Assembly: GCA_963989385.1 (NCBI GenBank)
Contig: OZ022499.1
Span: forward strand, 36,394,866 to 36,458,865
Source of the DNA: Ctena decussata
Taxonomy: Eukaryota; Mollusca; Bivalvia; Lucinida; Lucinidae
Length of the DNA stretch: 64,000 nucleotides
Direction: 5' to 3'
Part shown: positions 56,901 to 64,000 of the stretch, in pieces
Numbering within the stretch: the first letter of the stretch is position 1
How the letters are laid out: each line of letters begins with the position of its first letter
The notes under the pieces: model-generated
Databases searched by the model: none
What the model was told of the DNA's origin: nothing
Seen by the model: only the letters and a program-made list of their open reading frames with translations
Translations under genes and position numbers: made by a program

Positions 56901-57197
56901 GACAATTCTTGCCAGTACAGTTTTACCGACAAGAACTGGACGAACGTTCAAGCCCTGCCTCAGTCTCTCACAAACAGCGGAGTTGTTGTAGCTTCGATAC
57001 CCGAAGAACATATTAGGTGCCATATTGACTGTCCTCACTGTCAGTTTAACACGGTTCGTAGTCAAGCGTCTTATCACATTGAGTATCCGGAAGACGACGA
57101 TGATGAAGAAGATGTGTCATACGAAGATGAAGAATTGTACTCCGATTACTGGGACGATGATGCTTACGATCCTTTGGATCAGTATGACTGGTATTAG
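47847..57197 (+). CDS. BTB-BACK-Kelch (KLHL-like) protein, three exons, 665 aa
   Basis: Exons 47847-47975, 50269-50353 and 55414-57197 join in frame (129+85+1784 = 1998 nt). The BTB domain (residues about 20-127) reads SEFCDVTLEFGD-T-EMKAHWCVLVSCPYFQSLYDSGM..., the standard BTB strand-helix core split by two introns. BACK (about 132-235) includes CISLSLLASLYDLDIYGKV and EDFFRFIVKWVEHD. The C-terminal half is a diverged Kelch propeller (VILLVGGCGQG, WTELAPLP, RFFIFGGKSPA, NWTNVQALP). Residues 607-614 are CHIDCPHC, and the last ~37 residues are Asp/Glu/Tyr-rich. Such proteins are usually cullin-3 ubiquitin ligase adaptors: BTB and BACK bind cullin-3, Kelch binds the substrate. Length fits the family. 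No orthologue is named, because the propeller is too diverged to assign by eye. Confidence 0.9.
48572..48872 (-). mobile_element. tRNA(Met)-derived SINE in intron 1
   Basis: On the minus strand a tRNA-like head (48797-48870) has A-box GGCAATCGGTAGG, a CTCATAA loop with CAT anticodon, and B-box GGTTTGAAACC. A tRNA-unrelated body of about 200 bp follows, with TTAAGCATCAAACCAATCAA and a 22-base A tail (T run at 48572-48593 on the plus strand). Head, body and poly-A make this a full-length SINE copy. Confidence 0.85.
49141..49240. repeat. AATCTAGAT / AGACAGATCT palindromic cluster in intron 1
   Basis: CAGTCCCAAAAATCTAGATT... and the inverted ...AGATCTAGATTTTTTGGGA surround nested TTGTCTTATAAGACAGA. 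Same family as 58905-58948; a smaller fragment lies at about 49393-49440. Confidence 0.65.
50269..50353 (+). CDS. BTB-Kelch gene, coding exon 2
   Basis: Acceptor TAATTCACAG, donor GGGAAG|GTGGGT; 28 codons plus one base. It encodes EMKAHWCVLVSCPYFQSLYD..., the centre of the BTB fold. Confidence 0.88.
50430..50740 (+). repeat. Hairpin-capped repeat, AGCGCGCC edge, truncated
   Basis: TTTTTAGCGCGCCTTTGCAA with hairpin TTTGCAAATGCAAA, then GAGAGCTTAAGCAATACCCC. It is interrupted by the next repeat at 50740. Confidence 0.6.
50740..53146 (-). repeat. Hairpin-capped repeat, family C (five ~445-bp units)
   Basis: Plus-strand left edge: TTTTTTTAGCTCACCTGAGC with an AGAGGCTCCGGGGGAGCTT hairpin, then GGCGTCCGTCC. 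Right edge: CAGGTGAGCGATTCAGGGCC with hairpin GGGCCTCATGGCCC, then TCTTGTTT. Five units start with 'ccaattgtaaccaaatttca'-like sequence at about 50870, 51330, 51775, 52220 and 52662. It sits in intron 2. Frames on the minus strand repeat from unit to unit and are not genes. Confidence 0.78.
52138..52167 (+). promoter_or_regulatory. Nuclear-receptor-type DR0 and DR1 motifs in repeat C
   Basis: AGGTCAAGGTCA (52138-52149) is a direct repeat with no spacer. TGACCTTTGACCC (52155-52167) is, reversed, GGGTCAAAGGTCA, a perfect DR1. Whether receptors bind is unknown. Confidence 0.45.
53147..54135 (+). other. Intron 2 sequence with repeat fragments
   Basis: It contains diverged pieces of repeats (two 'gtgtccttgacctttattca' blocks at about 53241 and 53612). 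No exon is apparent. Confidence 0.35.
54136..54608 (+). repeat. Hairpin-capped repeat, TATGCCCCC edge
   Basis: TTTTTATGCCCCCACATCAT, then ATGATGCCGGGGGCATATAG, forms the left hairpin, with CGTACATACGTCTGTCTGTA after it. The right edge is CACTAGGCGGGGGCATCTGT, then ACATTTCTAGTT. Related to 11060-12060. Confidence 0.6.
55118..55183. repeat. Near-perfect 66-bp palindrome
   Basis: Two 33-bp arms meet at GTCAATTGAC with no spacer and two mismatches (CAAATATGCAAGTGCATGTT... against its inverse). Confidence 0.8.
55181..55394 (+). repeat. 107-bp tandem duplication just before exon 3
   Basis: 55181-55287 and 55288-55394 are identical by eye except for the last base. The second copy ends 20 bp before exon 3 and overlaps the branch-point/polypyrimidine region. 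The left break lies at the end of the palindrome at 55118-55183. Confidence 0.88.
55414..57197 (+). CDS. BTB-Kelch gene, coding exon 3 (terminal)
   Basis: Acceptor TTTCTGTCTTCTAG at 55400-55413. Together with the final G of exon 2 it makes Gly72. It encodes the end of BTB, BACK, the Kelch propeller and the acidic tail, ending TGGTATTAG. The frame stays open upstream of the acceptor to 55311, but that stretch is duplicated intron sequence. Confidence 0.92.
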
Positions 57198-57310
57198 TGG
57201 ACTGGAACAGAAGTTATCAGACAGTGCATGTAGATTGATTTTCTCCTTCAACCACTGCTCTAGATAAGACGGGATAACACAGATGATATTTGGATTATTT
57301 TCCGTATTTC

Positions 57311-57358
57311 TCAAATGATGGATCACAACATACGTTTTTATTGTGATCCATCATTTGA
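57311..57358. repeat. Perfect 18-bp-stem hairpin in the 3' UTR/flank
   Basis: TCAAATGATGGATCACAA, 12-base loop, TTGTGATCCATCATTTGA. It lies about 115 bp after the BTB-Kelch stop and may be in its 3' UTR. Confidence 0.8.
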
Positions 57359-57537
57359 ATCGTGTTGGTGAGACGGTTCTGATGATGGGTCACAACATAT
57401 GTTTTTATGGAGATATATTGGAAATTATTCTTAAATTAGCCCTATTAGCTCTTCTTATCTGGAGCACTTTAAACAAGATCCACAACATATATCTTTATGA
57501 AAAGTAAGAAAACTGCATGTTTTTGTCAGGGACAGTT

Positions 57538-57685
57538 ATTAGTAGAAAGTGAAACATAGGTTCATATACTGCTTTTCCAATGTCTTGAGCATAAACTTTT
57601 GAGGAGCTTTTGGATGTGCTCTGTTTCACAAAAGTTTATGCTGAAGACGTTTGAAAACAGTACCTTTGTTTCACTTTCTACTAAT
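57538..57685. mobile_element. 148-bp foldback MITE
   Basis: Arms of about 60 bp: ATTAGTAGAAAGTGAAACAT... with AGCATAAACTTTTG near the centre, mirrored by CAAAAGTTTATGCT ... TTTCACTTTCTACTAAT. Confidence 0.7.
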
Positions 57686-57864
57686 TGCTGGTTGTGACAA
57701 AAACATGTTTCTGTGACAATGCCAAGACAGGTAAGACACAGCATTACGCAGAACTGTTGTTCACTCATATCTGTAGCTGTGGTCAGTGCTCCAGTTTATA
57801 GGGGGTATTGAGGATAGTTCTAAAATAATTTTTCTTATTTCTCAACAAAAACGTATGTTGTGAC

Positions 57865-57902
57865 CCCTCATTAGAACCGTCTTGGTGAGACGGTTCTACT
57901 AA
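57865..57902. repeat. AGAACCGTCT hairpin
   Basis: CATTAGAACCGTCT, short loop, AGACGGTTCTACTAATG. A relative is at 62229-62262, and the right half alone (GAGACGGTTCTGATGATGGG) at about 57371. Confidence 0.65.
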
Positions 57903-58137
57903 TGGGCCACATCATGTGTTTTTAAGGAGAAATATGGAAAATTATCCGTGATTTATACCTGTTACCCCATCTTATCTGGAGCTCTGTGTAACAGTGGTTC
58001 AATGAAAACGTTTTCATATTTTTGTTTCACCTGTATAAGAGTGCAGTTAAAGCCATTGTTGTCACTCCAGCTACAATACATGTATACGCTGGTTTCATAT
58101 TTATTTGGCTATAAGTAAGGGTTTTTTCCCCTCAAAA

Positions 58138-58143
58138 AATAAA
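58138..58143 (+). terminator. Candidate poly(A) signal AATAAA of the BTB-Kelch gene
   Basis: A canonical AATAAA about 940 bp after the stop; another is near 58294. Neither is confirmed by a clear downstream GU-rich element. Confidence 0.3.
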
Positions 58144-58904
58144 GATTTGTAGATTTATCTTGCAAGACAGATCTAGATATTTGGGATTGTTTTCAAAAGA
58201 AAAACAAAACCTTTTATAAGTTAGAGCAGAATTATTTGACATCAAGATACATGTACATGTTGCGTCATTTTTGACGGCCCCCATTTCATTGCTGAATAAA
58301 TATGGTTGTTGAAATGTCGACAATTGGATGTGCTAACTTTCGTGTGATGAAGTGAGCTATGCATAAACCGTCCTGTGACAGTCCTTGTTTCCATTGATGA
58401 TACAAGAAACATGAACATATATGTATAAACATCAATGCATAATCAAAATTTTCTCACATAGAATATGTTGAAACATTTAGGATGTTTTACTTGTTAGATG
58501 TAAGATTCTTACCTCTGCCATAAACAACAAAGCAAATATTTTTTTAAACTCTTGGGAAAATGATTGATACAGTTAAAGTCATACCGCACTTTTACAATGT
58601 TGTCAGTTGATCATCTCTCAGATTCCACACAAAAGCGGTATTAATGTATAAAATATGGTGCTGTCTACCGTTATTGGGTACGAATTGAGCTGGGATCAGA
58701 TGTTGTAAAAATTGCCAGTATTGTTTCCATATTTTGTCAGTGTTCCAGATAATGGGTATTGGATAGTTTTTCTTGGACAAGGATTTTTTCAACGGTATTT
58801 ATTTGGTTATAACTTAGAAGTTTATCCTTCCAAAATTATGGCATTATATAAATCAGTCTTGTTTAATTCAGCTATAAAATAGGTTTTTCTTTTCCAAAAC
58901 AGTC

Positions 58905-58948
58905 CCAAAAATCTAGATCTGTCTTATAAGACAGATCTAGATTTTTGG
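58905..58948. repeat. Perfect 44-bp palindrome inside a TCTAGAT/AGATCT cluster
   Basis: Half-site CCAAAAATCTAGATCTGTCT plus TA, followed at once by its exact inverse. The surroundings (58890-59125) repeat CAGTCCCAAAAATCTAGATC and AGACAGATCTAGATTTTTG several times in both orientations. Related sequence is at 49141-49240 and 58130-58200. Confidence 0.85.
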
Positions 58949-59427
58949 AACTTTTACAGATCCATATCTATCTTCCAAAACAGTCCCAAGACAGAATTAG
59001 ATTTTTGGGACTTTGACAGATCTAGATCTAGATCTGTCTTCCAAAATAGTCCCAAAAATCTAGATCTGTCATAAAACAGTCCCAAAAAGACAGATCTAGA
59101 TTTTTGAGACTGTTTTGGAAGAAAGGGATAGACCCTGTCTTATAACCAATGAAAAATGGTAACTCAGCAGGATCTGTTTTTGTCCTTGTTAGAATCTCCT
59201 CAGTGGGTATCAAATGGAGGATTAAAATATGTTCGATGGAGAAAATTAGGGTCACAGAATTTATCACACTAATATTGTCAAGTACTGTCCCTTACCCTGG
59301 CATTCTGTTCCATAGGTTATCATGATCACTGCATCCACACTGTGCATGAAGCAAAATCAATAATCATTGTCTGTTTGAAACATGTATCTCTAAGATCATA
59401 TATTTATTAGGTATCTACATGTAATGC

Positions 59428-59491
59428 TAGATAGGCAATACAAACAAGAATACTTCTTGTATATTGTATTCTTGTTTGTATTGCCTATCTA
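59428..59491. repeat. Perfect 26-bp-stem hairpin
   Basis: TAGATAGGCAATACAAACAA plus GAATAC, 12-base loop, then the exact inverse. The size is in the range of a microRNA precursor or a very small foldback element; nothing here distinguishes them. Confidence 0.8.
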
Positions 59492-60246
59492 ATAATGTCA
59501 AAATGTTGCTTATACAAATACAAAAAATTAATACTGTTTACACTTTATGTAGTGCTATTTTACTCAAGATAAGATGTTATGAACTGTCCATTATAGACTT
59601 CATTAAAGATTCAACCATGTGCTCAGGATTCAGGTGTTTGATGTTTGGCAGAGCTTCCATACATGGTCGAGATAACATGTTATGAACTGACCGTAATAGA
59701 CTTAATTAAAGGTTCAACAATGTGCACAGGATTGAGGTGTTTAAGTTTGGCAGAGCTACCATGCATGTGTCCTACTGTTTCAGAAGAAGCAGTGTCTGTT
59801 TAGCTCGAGTCCCAAAAATGTTAGCATTCATAGTTGAAATTGTACCTATGTGCCATATTGCTTAAAAGTATAAGCCCTTTTGGGCTTGTCATGAAATGCT
59901 TTTGAAATATTTACCTCATATAAAAACTTAAGTTGAAATTTTTAAAACAAACACATTTCGGGTTTATTTATTTTTGTATCAATATTAATTAGCAGCATTT
60001 TGTGTAGTAATAAACCATATTACCATATGATGTTGCTGTTCTTCAGTGGATAATGTCATGAAATCATATGCCCACATGTGTAATAACACTTTGGTGCTTA
60101 CAAGTAACGTCATTGACAACCTCCATGTCAACAGTGCATTTTCTTGTTGAAATAATGCTCATTTTGAAGGTGAAAAGATCCCATTTTAATGGCTCCTGTG
60201 ATAAATGAAAATGTTTATAGGTTATCATGTTGAGTTTAGGAGGCAT

Positions 60247-60349
60247 GTAATTCTGTAAGTCGTGTAATTCTGTAAGTCGTGGTAATTTCATATGAAATTT
60301 ATGAAACTCGCCAAAGGCTTGTTTCATAAATTTTGTATGAAATTACCAC
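60247..60349. repeat. Tandem 17-mer followed by a foldback hairpin
   Basis: TGTAATTCTGTAAGTCG occurs twice in tandem (60247-60280). Arms GTGGTAATTTCATATGAAAT... (60279-60307) and the inverse (60321-60349) form a ~29-bp stem with few mismatches and a 13-base loop. Confidence 0.65.
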
Positions 60350-60468
60350 CCGTGTAAGATCCTCTACATAATAGCTGCCGCAAATACATTTGAGAGAGAA
60401 CAGACATCACACAATATGTTTGTAGCCAACAAAAGCATATATGTATTTTGTGTCATTTTGGGCTGATT

Positions 60469-60625
60469 AGTATCACACTGGGTAGGCGGCAATCGAAAAC
60501 GCTCTTAACAATCAATTAACGTGGATCAAAAACCCTTAGAAACAGCATTTTTGATTGCAAATTGGAGACAACGCATTCGTTGACTGCATGAGCATTTTCG
60601 ATTGCTGCCTACACGGTGTGAGTAT
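60469..60625. mobile_element. MITE with GGTAGGCGGCAATCGAAAAC arms, TA-flanked
   Basis: The left arm (TCACACTGGGTAGGCGGCAA...) mirrors the right arm (...TTGCTGCCTACACGGTGTGAG) over about 33 bp. TA dinucleotides adjoin both ends, fitting a Tc1/mariner-type MITE of about 150 bp. Confidence 0.65.
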
Positions 60626-60716
60626 GTCAGGAAAGCATTGTTAGCTTAACAAAGTTATTAGTACATGTAGAGTATTGGTTTAGTCACATTATTCATAAAA
60701 TCAAGTGTGCTCATAT

Positions 60717-60783
60717 TTTTTGCTGACAAAATGTGAGGAGCTTTTGCACAGCAAAAGCTCCTCACATGTTTTCGGCAAAAAAT
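60717..60783. repeat. Long hairpin ATGTGAGGAGCTTTTG
   Basis: A perfect 16-bp stem (60731-60746 and 60752-60767) around CACAG. It extends outwards with mismatches (TTTTTTGCTGACAAA / TTTTCGGCAAAAAA). Confidence 0.75.
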
Positions 60784-61231
60784 TACAATGTTTTTTTGTA
60801 CAATATGTTTGAAAATTTAATGTCCCGTTAGCTTACAACGTCATTAGTTATGTCTCGTTAGATAAGGACATGGTAGTTACATCTCGTTAGATAACAACAT
60901 CGTTAGTTTTGAACAAGTGGCACCAGATGTCGTGTTTTGCTCAAATTGCATTGTAACGGTTGCAGTTTCAGCTCTTATGAGAATCTGTCTGTATTTAAGG
61001 TGAATGGGTACAGTTTCAGGTTAAGTGACTCTGCCATTTTCATTTTTACCTCCCTTTCCAATGGAGGTTGACTTATGGAGGTTGACTTTGAAAATAAGAA
61101 TTTGCTCTCTTAAACTTTTTCAGACTGTTCCTCCAGAACAAATTTCATAGTTGTAGGGAATCTCCTTCATAGAAATTTTGCTTTAGCAACAACATAGCAA
61201 CGACTTAAGTCGTTTTATAAATACAGCCCCA

Positions 61232-61474
61232 GGGCCCGAGGTTATATAACTTTTTTCATGCTCAACTCAGCTGAGCATGAAATTTAAAATGCCCATTAAT
61301 ATAAAAATACCAAGAAATTCAGCATTTTTCAGGCTCAGATAAGCCAAGAAGGCCATTTTTTCTGCTCATAAATATTAAAATGCCAACAATTGTTGGCATT
61401 TTGATATTTATGGGCAGAAAAAATTTTATGCTCAGCTGAGTTGAGCATGAAAAAAGTTTTATAACCTCGGGCCC
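61232..61474. mobile_element. Foldback MITE with GGGCCCGAGGTTATA ends
   Basis: Left arm GGGCCCGAGGTTATATAACT... with ATGCTCAACTCAGCTGAGCA; right arm ...TTATAACCTCGGGCCC. Inner inverted pairs GGCATTTTGATATTTATGGG / TCATAAATATTAAAATGCC surround CAACAATTGTTG. Confidence 0.75.
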
Positions 61475-61756
61475 AGATTGTTTCATTTAAGAGTTGATCC
61501 TTTTGGGGAAGGGAGAGAAAAATGAAAATAAGAGTTTGTTTTCCCTGAAAGTGTATTTAGTCACCTTAAGAACTGTATCTTCCTTAAATATTCATTCAGC
61601 AGTGCCTAAACAAGCAGTGTAGGCATTGATGAGACTGCTTTCCAGTGAACAGTCTCATTACAGTCTGCAGTGCATGTGTAGACATGCCCGTCTCAATACC
61701 TAAACTTTTAAGAACTTTTACTGTATTTGTAGGTTGGTTCATAAGTATTTGATGTA

Positions 61757-61961
61757 GGGGAGAGTCTGGAAACTTCGGACAGTGGGTAAATTCGGACAGT
61801 GACATTGTTTCCTTTATTTGTCAGTTGTTTGGAACAAAAACAAAAGTAACTGGTCACACAGTGAAAATCCTGCTCATTATGAGCCGTCTCATCTTGATTT
61901 TCACCGTTTGCAGTGGTACGTCTGAATTTACCCCCATGTCCGAAGTTACCCGACTCTTCCC
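61757..61961. mobile_element. Tc1/mariner-type foldback MITE, copy 2 (205 bp)
   Basis: Ends GGGGAGAGTCTGG... and ...ACCCGACTCTTCCC with TA at 61755-61756 and 61962-61963. It matches 26574-26800 along its length apart from a ~20-bp deletion. Confidence 0.82.
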
Positions 61962-62228
61962 TAGTTAGACCAATAAATCTTTCAATGCAGATTTTGTTTT
62001 CTTGTTTAATCTCCTTTAAGGTAACAGTTATTAAAAACTGTAAACATGACAGTGGCATGACAGTTTGGATCCCCGGATCCAGGGGGTGGGTTTTGGGGCT
62101 TCAGCCCCGTCATCTGGGCTTCTGTGTTACGTAAATTATGTAGGCCTCTATATAATAAAGAGTATCTGATAACAGTTTGAGATAATTTATTGTTGTGACT
62201 AGCTTAAAATAGATATTGTGACATCTTA

Positions 62229-62262
62229 TTAGAATCGCCTCAGCGAGGCAATTCTAATGAGA
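62229..62262. repeat. AGAATCGCCT hairpin
   Basis: ATTAGAATCGCCTCAGCGAG, then GCAATTCTAAT, with ACATCTT and GATATCGTAACATAT flanks. Relative of the hairpin at 57865-57902. Confidence 0.6.
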
Positions 62263-62559
62263 TATCGTAACATATATTTCAAGGCAAAAAAGACATCATC
62301 AAAAATTCTCTGACATCAAACTGAGCCCTAATTATGCCATATATTTTCAATCTCCCCCCGCCCCTTCCCCCACATACACATTCATTTCAGCCCGACCAGT
62401 TATCCAGAGCCCCACCAGTTAACCATAGCCCTACCAGTTATCCAGAGCTGGATCTGGGCCTGGTCTGTTTGTCAATTACAACTTCTAAATCAGAAGGGTC
62501 GTAAGATGTATACCCATCTGCATGGAAGTATGCCAGCAGGGTTTTCACTGTTGTTTTAT

Positions 62560-63480
62560 CCATTTATCCCTCAGGGTTCATCAATCCCTCCGTCCATCAG
62601 TCCTTCTGTCCATCTGTAACACTTTTGTCCAGAGCATATCTAAAAGTGTGAAAGGGAACTGAATGGAACTTCATATATTGATAGAAGGCAATGAGAGGCA
62701 GTGTAGAACACAAGAATCATAACCTTGTAACAAATAATTACAGAGTTATTTCAAGTCTTAGTTGTCCCAGTAGTTTGATTGTCCGGAGCATATCTATGAA
62801 AGTGTTCAAGGGAACTGAGTGAAATTTCACACATTGATAAAGGGCAATAAGGAGAAGTGCAGAGCATATCTAAAAGTGAGAAAGGGAAGTAAATGGAACT
62901 TCATATATTGATAGAGGACAATGAGAGGCAGTGCAGAACACAAGAATCATAACCTTGTCACAAGTAATTACAGAGTTATTTGCAGTCTTAGTTGTCTCAG
63001 TATTTTGATTGTCCGGAGCATATCTAAAAAGGTTTTAAAGGGAACAGTGAAATTTCACACTATAGAGGGCATTGAGAGGCAGTGCAGAACACAAGAATCA
63101 TAACCTTGTCACAAATAATTACAGAGTTATTTGCAGTCTTAGTTGTCTCAGTATTTTGATTGTCCAGAGCATATATAAGAAAGTTTTAAAGGGAACTGAG
63201 TGAAATTTCACACATTGATAGAGGGCATTGAGAGGCAGTGCAGAACACAAGACTCATAACCTTGTCACAAGTAATTACAGAGTTATTTGCAGTCTTAGTT
63301 GTCTCAGTATTTTGATTGTCCAGAGCATATCTAAGAAAGTTTAAAGGGAACTGAGTGAAATTTCACACATAGATTGAGGGCAATTAAAGGCAATGCAGAG
63401 CACAATTGCCATAAGCTTATCACTAGTAATTACAGAGTTTTTTCCCTTTATTTTTATATGGCCGTCAAAGACGAGTTGTA
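62560..63480 (+). repeat. Tandem repeat, ~154-bp unit
   Basis: After a CCGTCCATCAGTCCTTCTGT run, units with GTCCAGAGCATATCT occur at 62632, 62785, 62861, 63015, 63166 and 63322 (spacings 153, 76, 154, 151 and 156). The 76-bp step marks a half-unit. The frames at 62921 and 63374 are products of the repeat. Confidence 0.75.
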
Positions 63481-63589
63481 TTATGTCATGGCCTCCATCC
63501 TTTCATCCTTCTGTCTGTCCATCCATCTGTCCGTCCATATCTCCTTAATCCCTTGAAAGATTTCTTTGAACTTGGGTTAAATGTTCACC

Positions 63590-64000
63590 TCATAGAGGCG
63601 ATGTGCAGAACTCATATTTCAACAATGTCAAATATGGGAAAATGCTAGACAGTGACCCATATATAGATTATAGGTCACTGTGCTAGAACATAAGATTTCA
63701 TGAACAGTTTTGAAGACTATGGCCTAAAATTTGTATATGCAGTTGTCTAAATAAAAAGTACATGAAGATTTATGATTGCATGGGGTCAAGATCATTCTTC
63801 GATCATTGACCCAGGACTCCCATAGTTTGACAATTTCAAACAGCTCCACAAAAACCACTAGGTCAGTTGTAACCAAATTTTGTATAGAGCCTCCAGGGGT
63901 AGTGGAAGTAAATTTGTTCAGCTGGCCCAGACCAACATGCCCATATGCACATAAAAATCTTCTACAGAACCACCTGACTGATGTCCTTGAACTTGGGTAT
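63590..64000 (+). repeat. Partial family C repeat, running off the window
   Basis: It shares 'caaatatgggaaaatgctag', 'acatgaagatttatga' and 'ccaaattttgtatagagcct' with the ~445-bp units of 50740-53146. Confidence 0.65.
63649..63681. mobile_element. 33-bp palindromic insertion with GCTAG duplication
   Basis: ACAGTGACC...GGTCACTGT is flanked by GCTAG at 63644-63648 and 63682-63686. The uninterrupted family C sequence ('aaaatgctagaacataagat' at about 52920) gives the empty site. Confidence 0.7.

Noticed and set aside
62560..63480. Regularly spaced repeats as a CRISPR-like array
   Set aside because: Units are ~154 bp with whole-unit similarity and no short conserved repeat separating unique spacers; the setting is eukaryotic.

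Overview
The window looks like nuclear DNA of a marine bivalve mollusc. This is an inference from AT-rich intergenic DNA, genes split by long introns with GT/AG borders, a BTB-BACK-Kelch gene, and very dense families of hairpin-ended repeats carrying TGACCTTGACC-type strings and (CGTC)n runs. There is no sign of bacterial operons, CRISPR, rRNA or genuine tRNA genes. Only four protein-coding loci are supported; most of the rest is interspersed repeats.

Genes. (1) Minus strand, 1-965: the 3' part of an OTU-type cysteine protease gene, running off the left edge. (2) Minus strand, 6903-8721: the terminal exon of a replication protein A large-subunit-like gene (two OB folds, then a zinc-ribbon OB fold, then a disordered tail). 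A 58-bp exon candidate at 21964-22021 joins it in phase across a 13-kb intron. (3) Plus strand, 34243-39613: a small three-exon gene for a 143-residue protein with a basic N-terminus and a Tudor/chromo-barrel-like C-terminal half. (4) Plus strand, 47847-57197: a complete three-exon BTB-BACK-Kelch gene (665 residues) with a CxxxCxxC motif and an acidic, Tyr-rich tail.

Repeats. The most informative structure lies outside the genes. Four copies of a Mutator-like foldback element (4718-5785, 12813-13733, 19480-19890, 22647-23561) have termini made of iterated palindromic units; the two best copies keep perfect 9-bp target duplications. One of them carries a nested 146-bp CAG-ended MITE with a 6-bp duplication, and an identical-length copy lies at 47000-47145. 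A ~4-kb inverted-repeat element (about 14190-18205) holds seven copies of an 18-bp motif, GGGGCTACGGACTATACA, not noticed elsewhere in the window. A 2.9-kb hAT-like element (28796-31717) has a perfect 8-bp duplication. Two Tc1/mariner-type MITEs (26574-26800, 61757-61961) are flanked by TA.

A second layer is a set of 'hairpin-capped' repeats (8872-10863, 18359-19135, 24090-25196, 36196-36722, 38192-38362, 38447-38632, 40415-42006, 42874-43046, 50740-53146 and relatives). One end reads AGCTCACC..., the other ...CTCTTGTT, and the interiors are tandem units of 150-450 bp. The 5 kb downstream of the BTB-Kelch gene (57.2-62.3 kb) holds about a dozen separate palindromes, including a perfect 44-bp palindrome and a perfect 26-bp-stem hairpin.

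The genes show no functional pathway in common. The RPA-like and OTU genes are neighbours, and both domain types are also known as accessory genes of Helitron/Helentron transposons, so their origin deserves a check.
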